Shown here piece by piece: positions 44,005 through 52,048 of a stretch of DNA of 64,000 bases. Under the pieces are notes generated by a model. The model searched no databases. It was not told the origin of the DNA and saw nothing but the letters and a program-made list of their open reading frames with translations. Position 1 is the first letter of the stretch. The number at the start of each line of letters is the position of its first letter. The stretch covers positions 2,728,001-2,792,000 of the forward strand of contig JAWKIO010000005.1 of the NCBI GenBank assembly GCA_041394265.1, written 5' to 3'. The position numbers were made by a program, and so were the translations under genes. Source of the stretch: Acidimicrobiales bacterium (lineage in GTDB: Bacteria; Actinomycetota; Acidimicrobiia; Acidimicrobiales; SZUA-35).

Positions 44005-44010
44005 TACCCT
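44005..44010 (+). promoter_or_regulatory. -10 element (TACCCT) of the YihY-family gene
   Basis: TACCCT, then GGTGCGC (7 bases), then GTG 44018. Confidence 0.45.
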
Positions 44011-44017
44011 GGTGCGC

Positions 44018-44972
44018 GTGAGAGGACCGCTGCACCTGCTGCGCACCACCTGGGACTTCGTCGTCGACGTCGCCAAGCAGTGGTACTACGGCGGTCTTGG
44101 CGACCTTGCGGCCGGGGTCACGTTCTGGATTCTGCTCACCCTCCCCGCTGCCGTCCTCGCCCTGGTCTCTGGTCTCGGTTGGATCGGTTCGATCCTCGGC
44201 ACCGGCCTCAAGGACGACGTCGAGACCGGTGCGGTCGACTTCGCTGCTCGCCTCCTGGGCTCCAACGTGTCGTCGGTCGAGTCGGCGATTCGTGACCTGT
44301 TCGTCGAACAGAACTCGGGCCTGCTCACCATCTCGCTGCTGTTGGCGTTGTGGACCATCAGCCGGGGCTTCGCCGGTCTGCTCCGAGCGCTCGACGGCGT
44401 CTACGACGTCGAGGACGGACGGGCCTGGTATTACACCCGCGTGGTGGCCCTCGTGCTGGGGCTCGGCACGTTGGTGATCATCGCCGCGATCGCTCTGCTC
44501 GAAGTCTTCGTGTGGTCGCGCTATGAGTTCCCGATGGAGGCCACCATCCGGGCGTCGGTCTCGGTCTTCATCTTGTTGCTCTGGGCCGTGTTGATCTACC
44601 ACTTCGGCCCGTCGGTACGAACCAAATGGCATTGGGACCTCCCGGGGCGCTCGTCGCCGGCTCGATGTGGTGGATGCTGACCATCGGCTTCGGCATCTAC
44701 GTCGATGTCACCTCGGGAGGCAACGAGGCGGCGGCGGCCATCGGTGCCTTCATCCTGGCCCTGACCTGGGTGTGGCTGGCCGCCCAGGTGCTGCTCATCG
44801 GTGCCGCCGTGAACTCCTCCTCGGGAGCCGCCTCGGGATCAACCGAGCCAAGCGAGACTGGCGGATCAATGAGCGCATCTTCCGTACCGGCGAGATGAAG
44901 CGAGTCGACATCGAGGCGAACCCGACGCCACCACCCGACACGATCCTCGGCCCCTGGTCCGACACCGACTGA
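44018..44972 (+). pseudogene. YihY/BrkB-family membrane protein gene with two frameshifts
   Basis: The YihY-type protein starts RGPLHLLRTTWDFVVDVAKQ and has LLALWTISRGFAGLLRALDG. The frame breaks at CCCGGGG (44641-44647): one more G restores PGALVAGSMWWMLTIGFG. It breaks again near 44815 (CTCCTCCTC): one more C restores NSLLGSRLGINRAKRDWRIN to the natural end ...ILGPWSDTD. With both bases added the product is 318 residues, a normal six-helix YihY length. Two deletions in short G/C runs suggest sequencing error; real decay cannot be excluded. Confidence 0.8.
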
Positions 44973-44985
44973 CCGAAGCGCCGGA

Positions 44986-45090
44986 AACTGTCGACACTCG
45001 AGCCCAAACCCAGCAACTGTCGAGACTCAAGCCCGGAATCGGGCTTCAGTCCCAACAGTTCACCGGTCTGGGCTCGAACGGTCGACAGTT
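44986..45090. repeat. Quadripartite palindromic element, copy 3 (105 bp)
   Basis: Direct units 44986-45006 and 45015-45035 (AACTGTCGACA-CTCGAGCCCA and AACTGTCGAGA-CTCAAGCCCG), inverted units 45040-45060 and 45069-45090. Unit spacing is 29, central gap 4. It sits between convergent YihY and lon and touches the lon stop codon. Confidence 0.88.
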
Positions 45091-47606
45091 CAGGCCACCG
45101 CCACTGGTGTGAGCGCCACCTCGAGCACGTCGTCGATGGTCGTGGCGAGATGGATGTCGAGGGCTTCGCGCACCTCACTCGGCACCTCATCGAGGTCGGG
45201 GCCGTTGGCGACCGGCAGGATCACCGTTCGGATGCCGGCCCGGTGAGCAGCCAGCACCTTCTGCTTGACGCCGCCGATCGGCAGCACCCGCCCTTGCAGG
45301 GTGACCTCGCCGGTCATGGCGACATCCCCCCGGACCGGGCGGTCGAGCAACAGGCTCATGAGTGCCGTGGTCATCGTGATGCCCGCCGACGGTCCGTCCT
45401 TGGGCACGGCACCGGCCGGGAAGTGGACGTGCAGGCGCCGATCGTCGGGGAACTCGGCCCCGAACGCCGGTGCCCGGACCGACGCCAGGGAGCGAGCGAG
45501 CGACGCCGACTCCTTCATGACATCGCCGAGCTGACCGGTCAGGACCGGCTCGCCGTTGCCCGGGACCAGCGCCGCCTCGACGAAGAGCACGTCGCCGCCC
45601 GCTCCGGTCACGGCAAGCCCGGTGGCGATCCCGGGCCGATCGATGCGGTCGACGGCCTTCTCCTGGATCGGCGGCCGGCCGAGGAGATCGTGGAGGTCGT
45701 CGACATCAACCGTGATCGGACCGGAGCCGTCAGCCGGCTCATGTCCCACCTCGTCGGCATCGCGTGTCGCGATGGTGGTCGCCGACTTGCGGAGTGCCTT
45801 GTCGAGCAGGCGTTCGAGCTGACGAACGCCGGCTTCTCGCGTGTAGTCACCGGCGATTTGCCGAATCGCTGCCTCGGTGAACGTGACTTCGCCCGCATCG
45901 AGCCCGTTCGACTCGACCAGGCGAGGGATCAGGTGGTCGCTGGCGATGGCGGCCTTCTCGGACTCGGTGTAGCCCTCGATCGAGATGATCTCCATGCGGT
46001 CCAACAGCGGGCCGGGGATGGTGTCGAGCACGTTGGCTGTCGCAATGAACACGACGTCGGAGAGGTCGAGCTCGAACTCGAGGTAGTGATCGCGGAAGGA
46101 GTGATTCTGAGCCGGGTCGAGCACCTCGAGCAGGGCTGCCGACGGGTCGCCGCGGTGGTCGGAACCGACCTTGTCGACCTCATCGAGGAGCACCACGGGG
46201 TTCATGGTGCCGGCCTCGGTGAGTGCCCTGACGAGGCGTCCGGGCCGTGCTCCGACGTAGGTTCGGCGGTGGCCCCGAATCTCTGCTTCGTCGTGCACAC
46301 CGCCGAGGGCGAGGCGCACGAACTCACGGTCGAGAGCGCGAGCGATCGAGGATCCGAGCGAGGTCTTGCCGACACCCGGGGGGCCGACAAGGCTGAGGAT
46401 GACGCCACCCGGGCGTCGCGGATCCGGGCGTGCGGCGGCGGATTCGTCGTCGTTGCTTGCCGCTCCTTCAGCCGCTGCGGCACGGGCGTCGGCCCGATCG
46501 GCGCGCAGCTTGCGGACGGCGAGGTATTCGATGAGTCGGTCCTTCACGTCGTCGAGTCCGGTGTGGTCGGCGTCGAGGATCGATCGCGCTGCGCCCAGGT
46601 CGAGGTGTTCGACGCTGCGTGAGGCCCACGGCAGATCGAACACGGTGTCGAGCCAGGTGCGAATCCAGTTGGCTTCGGTGGATTCGCCACCACTGCGCTC
46701 GAGCTTGGCGATTTCGAACGCGATCGCTTCCGCCACCTTGTCGGCGACGTGGCCGTTTGCGACCAACTCCTCCAGCTGTGCTCGGTAGTCGGTGCCCGAG
46801 CTGTCGTCGGTCTCACCCAGCTCGCTGCGGATCGCGGCTAGTTGACGACGAAGGATGGCGTCGCGCTGGGCCTTGTCGAGGTCTTCGGACACCTCGTTGT
46901 TGATGCGGTTGCGAACCTCGATCTCGGCCAGCGCCTGCTTGACGATGCTCGTGGCGAGGCGAAGACGCTCAGCCACATCAACGGTCTCCAGCAGCTGCAC
47001 CCGTTGGTCGAGCGCGAGATCGGGCCAGTAGCCGACCGAGTCGGCCAGCGTGCCCGGATCGGTGATGCCTCGCAGTGCTCCGGCCATCCGCTTGCCGCCC
47101 ACCCGGTCGAGCAGATTGCTGGCGGCCGCTCGATACTCGGTCACGAGGTCGGTGAGCACTTCGGCGTCGGCCGTGGTGGTGTCGTCGAGCGTTTCGGCTT
47201 CGACCCACAGGCCACCGGTCGTGCCGATGATGCCGGTGCCGATTCGCACCCGCTGGTGCGAGCGGATGGTGAGCGCCGGAACGCCGTTCGGGAGTGCACC
47301 GCGATCCTCGATGGTCGCGAGCACGCCGATACGGGCGTAGCGGTGGCCGCCGTTCGGTGCGTCGAGCCGAGGGACGAGCAGGAGACGTTCGTCGACCGTC
47401 GCTGCTGCGGCGTCGAGCGCCTCGTCGGACTGGAGAGCGATGGTGACGACCATGTCGGGCAGCACCACTCCGTCGGGTAGCGGCATGACGGGCAGGGTCA
47501 ACACCTCTGGGCGGTCGAGTTCAGGGCTGTCGAGCTCGGGGCGGTCGAGTTCGGTGTTGTCGAGATCGGCGTCGGGGGAGAGATCTTCGGGGGAACGGGT
47601 CGTCAC
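45090..47606 (-). CDS. lon: ATP-dependent Lon protease
   Basis: An 838-residue Lon. The N-terminal substrate domain follows an acidic leader rich in LDRPEL repeats; the AAA+ module has Walker A GPPGVGKT, sensor and DEVDKVGSDHRGD. The protease domain has the catalytic Ser in KDGPSAGITM and Lys in GGVKQKVLAAHRAG. Lon degrades misfolded and regulatory proteins in the cytoplasm. GTG 47606 is preferred, with AAGGAG 6 bases upstream; the frame is open for 16 more codons. The divergent RHH-like gene and a palindrome at 47678 suggest local control. Confidence 0.94.
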   Translation of the reverse strand: MTTRSPEDLSPDADLDNTELDRPELDSPELDRPEVLTLPVMPLPDGVVLPDMVVTIALQSDEALDAAAATVDERLLLVPRLDAPNGGHRYARIGVLATIEDRGALPNGVPALTIRSHQRVRIGTGIIGTTGGLWVEAETLDDTTTADAEVLTDLVTEYRAAASNLLDRVGGKRMAGALRGITDPGTLADSVGYWPDLALDQRVQLLETVDVAERLRLATSIVKQALAEIEVRNRINNEVSEDLDKAQRDAILRRQLAAIRSELGETDDSSGTDYRAQLEELVANGHVADKVAEAIAFEIAKLERSGGESTEANWIRTWLDTVFDLPWASRSVEHLDLGAARSILDADHTGLDDVKDRLIEYLAVRKLRADRADARAAAAEGAASNDDESAAARPDPRRPGGVILSLVGPPGVGKTSLGSSIARALDREFVRLALGGVHDEAEIRGHRRTYVGARPGRLVRALTEAGTMNPVVLLDEVDKVGSDHRGDPSAALLEVLDPAQNHSFRDHYLEFELDLSDVVFIATANVLDTIPGPLLDRMEIISIEGYTESEKAAIASDHLIPRLVESNGLDAGEVTFTEAAIRQIAGDYTREAGVRQLERLLDKALRKSATTIATRDADEVGHEPADGSGPITVDVDDLHDLLGRPPIQEKAVDRIDRPGIATGLAVTGAGGDVLFVEAALVPGNGEPVLTGQLGDVMKESASLARSLASVRAPAFGAEFPDDRRLHVHFPAGAVPKDGPSAGITMTTALMSLLLDRPVRGDVAMTGEVTLQGRVLPIGGVKQKVLAAHRAGIRTVILPVANGPDLDEVPSEVREALDIHLATTIDDVLEVALTPVAVA

Positions 47607-47677
47607 GGTGGACTCCTTGCGGTGAGCGCCAGCCGTCGGTTTCCGACCGGCCACTTGCCTTGCGCGTACTAGCGGAA

Positions 47678-47695
47678 TTACATGATTACATGTAA
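47678..47695. promoter_or_regulatory. Palindromic operator candidate between lon and the RHH-like gene
   Basis: TTACATG-ATTA-CATGTAA is a perfect 7-bp inverted repeat with a 4-bp centre, an AT-rich island in GC-rich DNA. It lies 72 bases upstream of the lon start and 119 bases upstream of the divergent gene's start. Confidence 0.55.
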
Positions 47696-47813
47696 GCTCC
47701 GAAACGCCAGCGCGGGGCGGGCTATTCCCGGGTCGCCCCGACAGATGTCACACACCGGCACGCATCGCTCGACGGGCGGCCGGCCCCGACCCCCGAAGCG
47801 AAGCGAGAAGCCC

Positions 47814-48335
47814 ATGGCCGAGCGACCCACGATCACCCTCGACGACCTGGCGGCGTGGTTCGCCGGTCGCACGCCCGATGACTGGTTCGACGGCGCGATC
47901 ACCGTGCGAGCCGATCGAGACGAGATCATCGTCACCGGTCGTCTCCCGCTGCCGAGCGCCAGCCCCGAGGGAGCGGAAGCGGGGGCGATCGCGGCGCAGT
48001 CTCGCATCGCAGCCTTCCGTGAGGAGACCCGACTCGACCGCATGAAGATCGCCGACGCAGCCCAGCAGCGCTTCCAGCGGCACGTGTCGTGGGAGGCGGC
48101 CTGCGGGGAGGTGCAGACGCTGTTCACCAACGCCTCGATCCCGGTGATGACTCGGTTGCGCTTCGACGAGCGTCAAGTGCTCGACACGCTCATCGACTCT
48201 GGCGTCGCTCGGAGCCGCTCCGAGGCCCTGGCCTGGTGCGTGAGCCAGGTCGCCACCCATCAGTCGGAGTGGATCGACCGCCTCCGCGAGGCCATGTCCG
48301 AAGTCGAACGCATCCGCCAACAGGGCCCCACCTGA
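47814..48335 (+). CDS. Ribbon-helix-helix-like putative regulator
   Basis: A 173-residue protein. The C-terminal third (MTRLRFDERQVLDTLIDSGV, then ARSRSEALAWCVSQVATHQS) has the beta-strand and two-helix pattern of ribbon-helix-helix DNA-binding proteins; the N-terminal part (LDDLAAWFAGRTPDDWFDGA) is not recognised. ATG 47814 is proposed as start; the frame continues upstream but that sequence is low-complexity and Arg/Pro-rich. Divergent from lon with a palindrome between, it is a good candidate for an autoregulator that also controls lon. Regulation is inferred. Confidence 0.65.
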   Translation: MAERPTITLDDLAAWFAGRTPDDWFDGAITVRADRDEIIVTGRLPLPSASPEGAEAGAIAAQSRIAAFREETRLDRMKIADAAQQRFQRHVSWEAACGEVQTLFTNASIPVMTRLRFDERQVLDTLIDSGVARSRSEALAWCVSQVATHQSEWIDRLREAMSEVERIRQQGPT

Positions 48336-48352
48336 GGGTCGTCCCGAACCCG

Positions 48353-48465
48353 CCCGTTCTGTGCGTCATTCTCACCGCCCCACCCGTTCTGTGCGTCATT
48401 CGCGTCGGCTGCGGGAAGTGTGACGCACAGTTCGGAATTCGCGAGGAGTCTGACGCACAGAATGG
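48353..48465. repeat. Palindromic element with the same layout but different sequence (113 bp)
   Basis: Two exact direct copies of CCCGTTCTGTGCGTCATTC at 48353-48371 and 48383-48401 are followed by two inverted copies of the core, TGACGCACAG at 48421-48430 and 48451-48460. Spacing is 30 within each arm, matching the 29-30 of the other three elements. It lies between two genes on the plus strand. Confidence 0.85.
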
Positions 48466-48489
48466 CCGCATCGGGCCGTCCTGGTGGTG

Positions 48490-48495
48490 CAGACT
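48490..48495 (+). promoter_or_regulatory. -10 element (CAGACT), leaderless promoter of the Rossmann-like gene
   Basis: CAGACT, then GGGACG (6 bases), then ATG 48502. Confidence 0.48.
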
Positions 48496-48501
48496 GGGAC
48501 G

Positions 48502-49188
48502 ATGGGGTCCGACGAGCGAGACGACGAGCCGGCGGCAGGCCCGGAGGCCTACCTGGCCGACTCGGTCCTCGTCGTCGGTGACGCCGGGATGGCCTCGGCG
48601 ACGTCGCTGGCCAAGCTCGGCTACGACGTCCGCCTGGCCCAGCTGGCACCCGATGAGACACTCGAGATCGTGTGGCGCAGCGACGAGCGCGGCGTCACGA
48701 TCGAGCTCGACGACCACGCCGTCGAACACGCCGACCTCGTCTATGTGGCCGAGGAGGTCGCCAAGTTCGTGCGGGTGGTCAAGGTCGCTCGCCAGATCGG
48801 GGCTGCGGTCGTCTGGTCGCCGTTCGCCGACCACGACAACACCCATCGAGCCATCGTCGAAGGCGCCGGCCTGGTCTTCGTCTCGGGCGTCGACATCGTC
48901 GTGGTCGCCCGCCGTCACCTCCGCAACGCCGGTCTCCAACGTCTCGAGCTCGTCGATGCGCAGTTGTTGGCCCACGACCGCTGGAACGAGATCAGCGACC
49001 TTGTTGCTGCGTGCGAGGACCGGAGCGAGGCTCGACAGCGACTCATCGACGAGATCGGGTGCAGCGAGGTCGGCGCCGACGTGGTACTCGACGCCAGGCT
49101 GAGCCGCCGCACCCGCCTGGCACGGCAGGATCTCGAAGCAGAACGTTCGGCGTTGATCGAATCCCTCGGCTTCGACCCGTCGGCATGA
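48502..49188 (+). CDS. Rossmann-like protein of unknown function
   Basis: A 228-residue soluble protein. Its start (YLADSVLVVGDAGMASATSL) looks like a nucleotide-binding beta-alpha-beta unit, and a second strand-rich stretch follows (AAVVWSPFADHD). No family name can be given; an NAD(P)- or CoA-binding-like fold is a guess. ATG 48502 follows CAGACT by 6 bases. The stop overlaps the ATG of the TIGR03086-type gene (ATGA). Confidence 0.62.
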   Translation: MGSDERDDEPAAGPEAYLADSVLVVGDAGMASATSLAKLGYDVRLAQLAPDETLEIVWRSDERGVTIELDDHAVEHADLVYVAEEVAKFVRVVKVARQIGAAVVWSPFADHDNTHRAIVEGAGLVFVSGVDIVVVARRHLRNAGLQRLELVDAQLLAHDRWNEISDLVAACEDRSEARQRLIDEIGCSEVGADVVLDARLSRRTRLARQDLEAERSALIESLGFDPSA

Positions 49189-49790
49189 CTCTCGATCCCG
49201 ATCTCGCTGCGCTCGAACATGCGAGCGAGCGCTTCGCCGACGCCGTTCGCACGATCGATCTCGGCGACTGGCAACGTCCCACGCCGTGTGAGGAGTGGGA
49301 CGTGCAGGCGCTGGTCGATCACGTGGTCGGCGGCAACTGGTTCACCACATTGATCCTCGGAGGCCACGCGGCGGATGAGGCGATGCAGCAGACGATGGCC
49401 CGTTTCGGCGATGGCAGCGCCGATGTCGGCCAAGCCGTCGAGTCGACGGTCGAGCAGCGGTCGGCCTTCGGGCAACCTCACGCATTCGAGCAGACGTGGC
49501 ACCACGTCGCAGGCGAACTCACCGGGCGCCAGATCATCAGGTTGCGGTTGCACGACCTCATCGCCCACACCTGGGATCTCGAGACGGCACTGGGTCGCGA
49601 TGCCGGCATTCCGGCGCCACTGGTCCGCTGGGGACTCGACGAACTGGCACGGCCGGACTCACTGACGGCCCGCTTCTTCGCCCCGCCGGCGCTCGACTCG
49701 ATCCTGCGCGGTGCCACGAACTCGGCGTCGTCCACGGCCGCCATCGAGTACCTTCTCCTGCTCGGCCGGGTCGACGACTCCGGTACGTGA
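49185..49790 (+). CDS. TIGR03086-type metal-binding (DinB-fold) protein
   Basis: A 201-residue protein with the family signature RPTPCEEWDVQALVDHVVGG and a second ligand region LRLHDLIAHTWDLETALG, giving the His-rich metal site of the DinB/mycothiol-dependent maleylpyruvate isomerase fold. Substrate unknown; many such proteins are thiol-dependent enzymes. It is translationally coupled to the preceding gene. The 3' end including the stop is duplicated 72 bases downstream. Confidence 0.85.
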   Translation: MTLDPDLAALEHASERFADAVRTIDLGDWQRPTPCEEWDVQALVDHVVGGNWFTTLILGGHAADEAMQQTMARFGDGSADVGQAVESTVEQRSAFGQPHAFEQTWHHVAGELTGRQIIRLRLHDLIAHTWDLETALGRDAGIPAPLVRWGLDELARPDSLTARFFAPPALDSILRGATNSASSTAAIEYLLLLGRVDDSGT

Positions 49791-49897
49791 AGCCCGTTTG
49801 CGGCACCGTCGTAGAGGAGTCGGACAGTGCAGGTGTGGGCCGGGGGCATCTCCGATACGTGAGCGCCGTTCACGGCGTCGTCGTGATGGAGTTCCGG
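49778..49897 (+). repeat. Diverged tandem duplication of the gene 3' end
   Basis: A segment of about 42 bases starting CTCCGGTACGTGA at 49778 recurs as CTCCGATACGTGA at 49850 with about ten mismatches and no gap. The first copy includes the last codons and stop of the TIGR03086-type gene; the second contains the near-perfect hairpin CGCCGTTCACGGCG. Confidence 0.65.
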
Positions 49898-49904
49898 CCC
49901 GAAC

Positions 49905-50474
49905 TCAGGATGCGTGGAGACGGTCGTAGCGGGGGACGTCGATCCAGGCGCCGGTGTCGAGGGCGAACGCCCGGGCAGCATCGGTCATGAGATTGGTGGC
50001 GCCGTCTCGGGCCTTGGTCGACGACACATCGTGGAAGTCCTCGTGTACCACGAGGAGGTGCTGCTCAGGCACCACGATCGGTGGTCTCGGGGCGATGGCG
50101 AGCTCCGGTAGTCGAGCGATGGCGGCATCACGCTCGATCGTCGAGTCCGAGTACCACACGGGGTCGTTGATCTGCTCCCACTTGTCGGCCCCGAGGATCA
50201 ACACGTCGTGACCCTCGGCGATGTCGACCAAGAGCTGTCGATCGGTGACGGCGACGTCGAGCCAGTCGATGTCGGCGACGGACTCGGCGACGATGGCCAG
50301 GCGGTGCTCGAAGCGAGGATGCTCGACGTGTTCCTTCGCCAGCGCTCGCTGACTGAGCACGAGCAGCACGTGATCGAGGTTTCGCTGCCGGCGGGCGGCC
50401 TCGGCGATCGCAAGATGCGCCACGGTCGGTGGGTTGAACGATCCCGGGTAGACCCCGGTCCGGCGTGTGCTCAT
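49905..50474 (-). CDS. NadD-like nucleotidyltransferase
   Basis: A 189-residue nucleotidyltransferase with GVYPGSFNPPTVAHLAIAEA (the H/TxGH site is degenerate: TVAH) and the terminal SSTKAR motif. NadD transfers AMP from ATP to nicotinate mononucleotide. The altered H-site and unusual neighbours (28 bases after an M1 peptidase gene) leave open whether this is the main NadD or a paralogue with another substrate. It converges with the duplicated region of the plus-strand gene. Confidence 0.72.
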   Translation of the reverse strand: MSTRRTGVYPGSFNPPTVAHLAIAEAARRQRNLDHVLLVLSQRALAKEHVEHPRFEHRLAIVAESVADIDWLDVAVTDRQLLVDIAEGHDVLILGADKWEQINDPVWYSDSTIERDAAIARLPELAIAPRPPIVVPEQHLLVVHEDFHDVSSTKARDGATNLMTDAARAFALDTGAWIDVPRYDRLHAS

Positions 50475-50502
50475 CGGTCGTTGCCCATCGTTCAACTTTG
50501 CC

Positions 50503-52044
50503 TCATCGAGGCGGCAGCGCCGGCATCTGGGGTGCGTTGAGCCATTCCTCGACGAGTTGGGTCGGCGTGTCACCGGCGAGTTCCTGCACCAGATCGAGGA
50601 AGTCCGACGTCGAGGCGACGCTGCCGCTGTGGCGCTCGACCCAGGTCTGCAGGATCTCGAAGAAGACGTCGTCGCCGACGGTTCGTCGCAGCGCCTCGAG
50701 CGTGAATCCGCCCCGGACGTACACGTTCTCGTCGAAGAGATTCGGCGCAGCGAGATCAACGAGGGGGCCGAGATTCGGGCTCGGTCCAACCCAAGGATCG
50801 ACGCCCGACTGCTCGACCCAGTAGTACTCGGACCAGGTCGCAAAGCCCTCGTTCAGCCAGATGTCGCCCCACGTCGCGACCGACACCGCGTCGCCGAACC
50901 ACTGGTGGCTGAGTTCGTGGGCCATCACCCGATCGGTGAACTCGTCGGGAACGAAGACGCCCATGAACTGGGCGTCGTAGATGCTGAGCGTCTGGTTCTC
51001 GAGCGCAGCGAACCCGAGGTTGGACTCGACGACAGCCGAGCCGTGGCTGTCGAACGGGTAGGGACCGAAGCGCTGCGCAAAGAGTTCGAGCATCGGCCGC
51101 TGGCGCGCCAGAATCGGACCGAGCCGGTCGCCCTGTCCAGCGGGGACCACGTGGCGGACCTGGGTCTCACCGATGGGAGGTTCCTCGATCAGCTCGAACT
51201 CGCCGGTGACGACCGACGCGAGGTAGGTCGCCATCGGGTCGGCCATCTGCCACACCCAGGTCGAGGTGCCGTCGCCGTTGTCGACGGTGTCGGCCAGCAC
51301 TCCTGACGCGACGGCGACTTCGTCGGACGGGACGGTGACGCGGAACTCGAACGTCGCCTTGTCGGTCGGGTGATCGTTGCACGGGAACCAGGTGGCGGCA
51401 CCGGTCGGTTCGGCCACCACGAACGTTCCTGCGGGCTCGGTGTACCAGCCGAGTGCCGCCGGACCGGCGGGGTCGTCGATGGGGACCGGGTTGCCGTGGT
51501 ACTCGACGACCACGATCACCTCGGTCGCGGGGGCGAGGTCGGCAGCGGGATCGATGCTGAGCTCGCGGCCGCTGTGTTCGAAGTTCGTCGGCTCACCGGC
51601 GACGGTCACGGTGTCGACATCGAGCCCGATCAGGTCGAGGTTGAACGTATCGAGTGGCTGTGTCGGGACGATCGTGAGGGAGGCGACGCCGCTCACAGTC
51701 GGCCGCTCGACCCGGAGGTCGAGCTGATAGTCGAGCACGTCGTACCCGCCATTGCCGACGCCAGGGAACAGCGGATCGCCCGCACTGTCGGCGCCGCTGA
51801 CGCCACTGCCCTGACCGCTGCCGTCGCCATCGGTGGCGGCGCCGGTGTCCTCAGGCGTGGTGTCGTCGGGCGTCGCGGTCTCGGTGGTCGTCGGATCTGA
51901 CGACGTCGATGTCGTGACGGCCTCGCTCGACAGATCCCCGGTGCCCGAGGTCGACGAGGTTGAGCTGCAGCCCGCAGCGACGAGCGCCGCAACCGTCAGC
52001 GAGGTGAGGAACGGGAGCGCAGTCACCTGCCGCCGGGTCGACAT
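50503..52044 (-). CDS. M1-family zinc aminopeptidase, lipoprotein
   Basis: A 513-residue exported metallopeptidase. The signal peptide ends in lipobox VAAGC; a Thr/Ser/Gly-rich linker follows. The catalytic site is HELSHQWFGD with the third ligand in NEGFATWSEYY; the exopeptidase motif is AALEN where GAMEN is usual. M1 enzymes remove N-terminal residues from peptides; as a lipoprotein it would act outside the membrane. It lies 4 bases after the MFS gene and 28 bases before the NadD-like gene, a probable three-gene transcript. Confidence 0.9.
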   Translation of the reverse strand: MSTRRQVTALPFLTSLTVAALVAAGCSSTSSTSGTGDLSSEAVTTSTSSDPTTTETATPDDTTPEDTGAATDGDGSGQGSGVSGADSAGDPLFPGVGNGGYDVLDYQLDLRVERPTVSGVASLTIVPTQPLDTFNLDLIGLDVDTVTVAGEPTNFEHSGRELSIDPAADLAPATEVIVVVEYHGNPVPIDDPAGPAALGWYTEPAGTFVVAEPTGAATWFPCNDHPTDKATFEFRVTVPSDEVAVASGVLADTVDNGDGTSTWVWQMADPMATYLASVVTGEFELIEEPPIGETQVRHVVPAGQGDRLGPILARQRPMLELFAQRFGPYPFDSHGSAVVESNLGFAALENQTLSIYDAQFMGVFVPDEFTDRVMAHELSHQWFGDAVSVATWGDIWLNEGFATWSEYYWVEQSGVDPWVGPSPNLGPLVDLAAPNLFDENVYVRGGFTLEALRRTVGDDVFFEILQTWVERHSGSVASTSDFLDLVQELAGDTPTQLVEEWLNAPQMPALPPR

Positions 52045-52048
52045 CGAA

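Noticed and set aside
43560..44830. Programmed frameshifting in the two broken genes
   Set aside because: No typical slippery heptamer with a stimulatory structure is seen, and neither family is known to use frameshifting; deletion in G/C runs is simpler.
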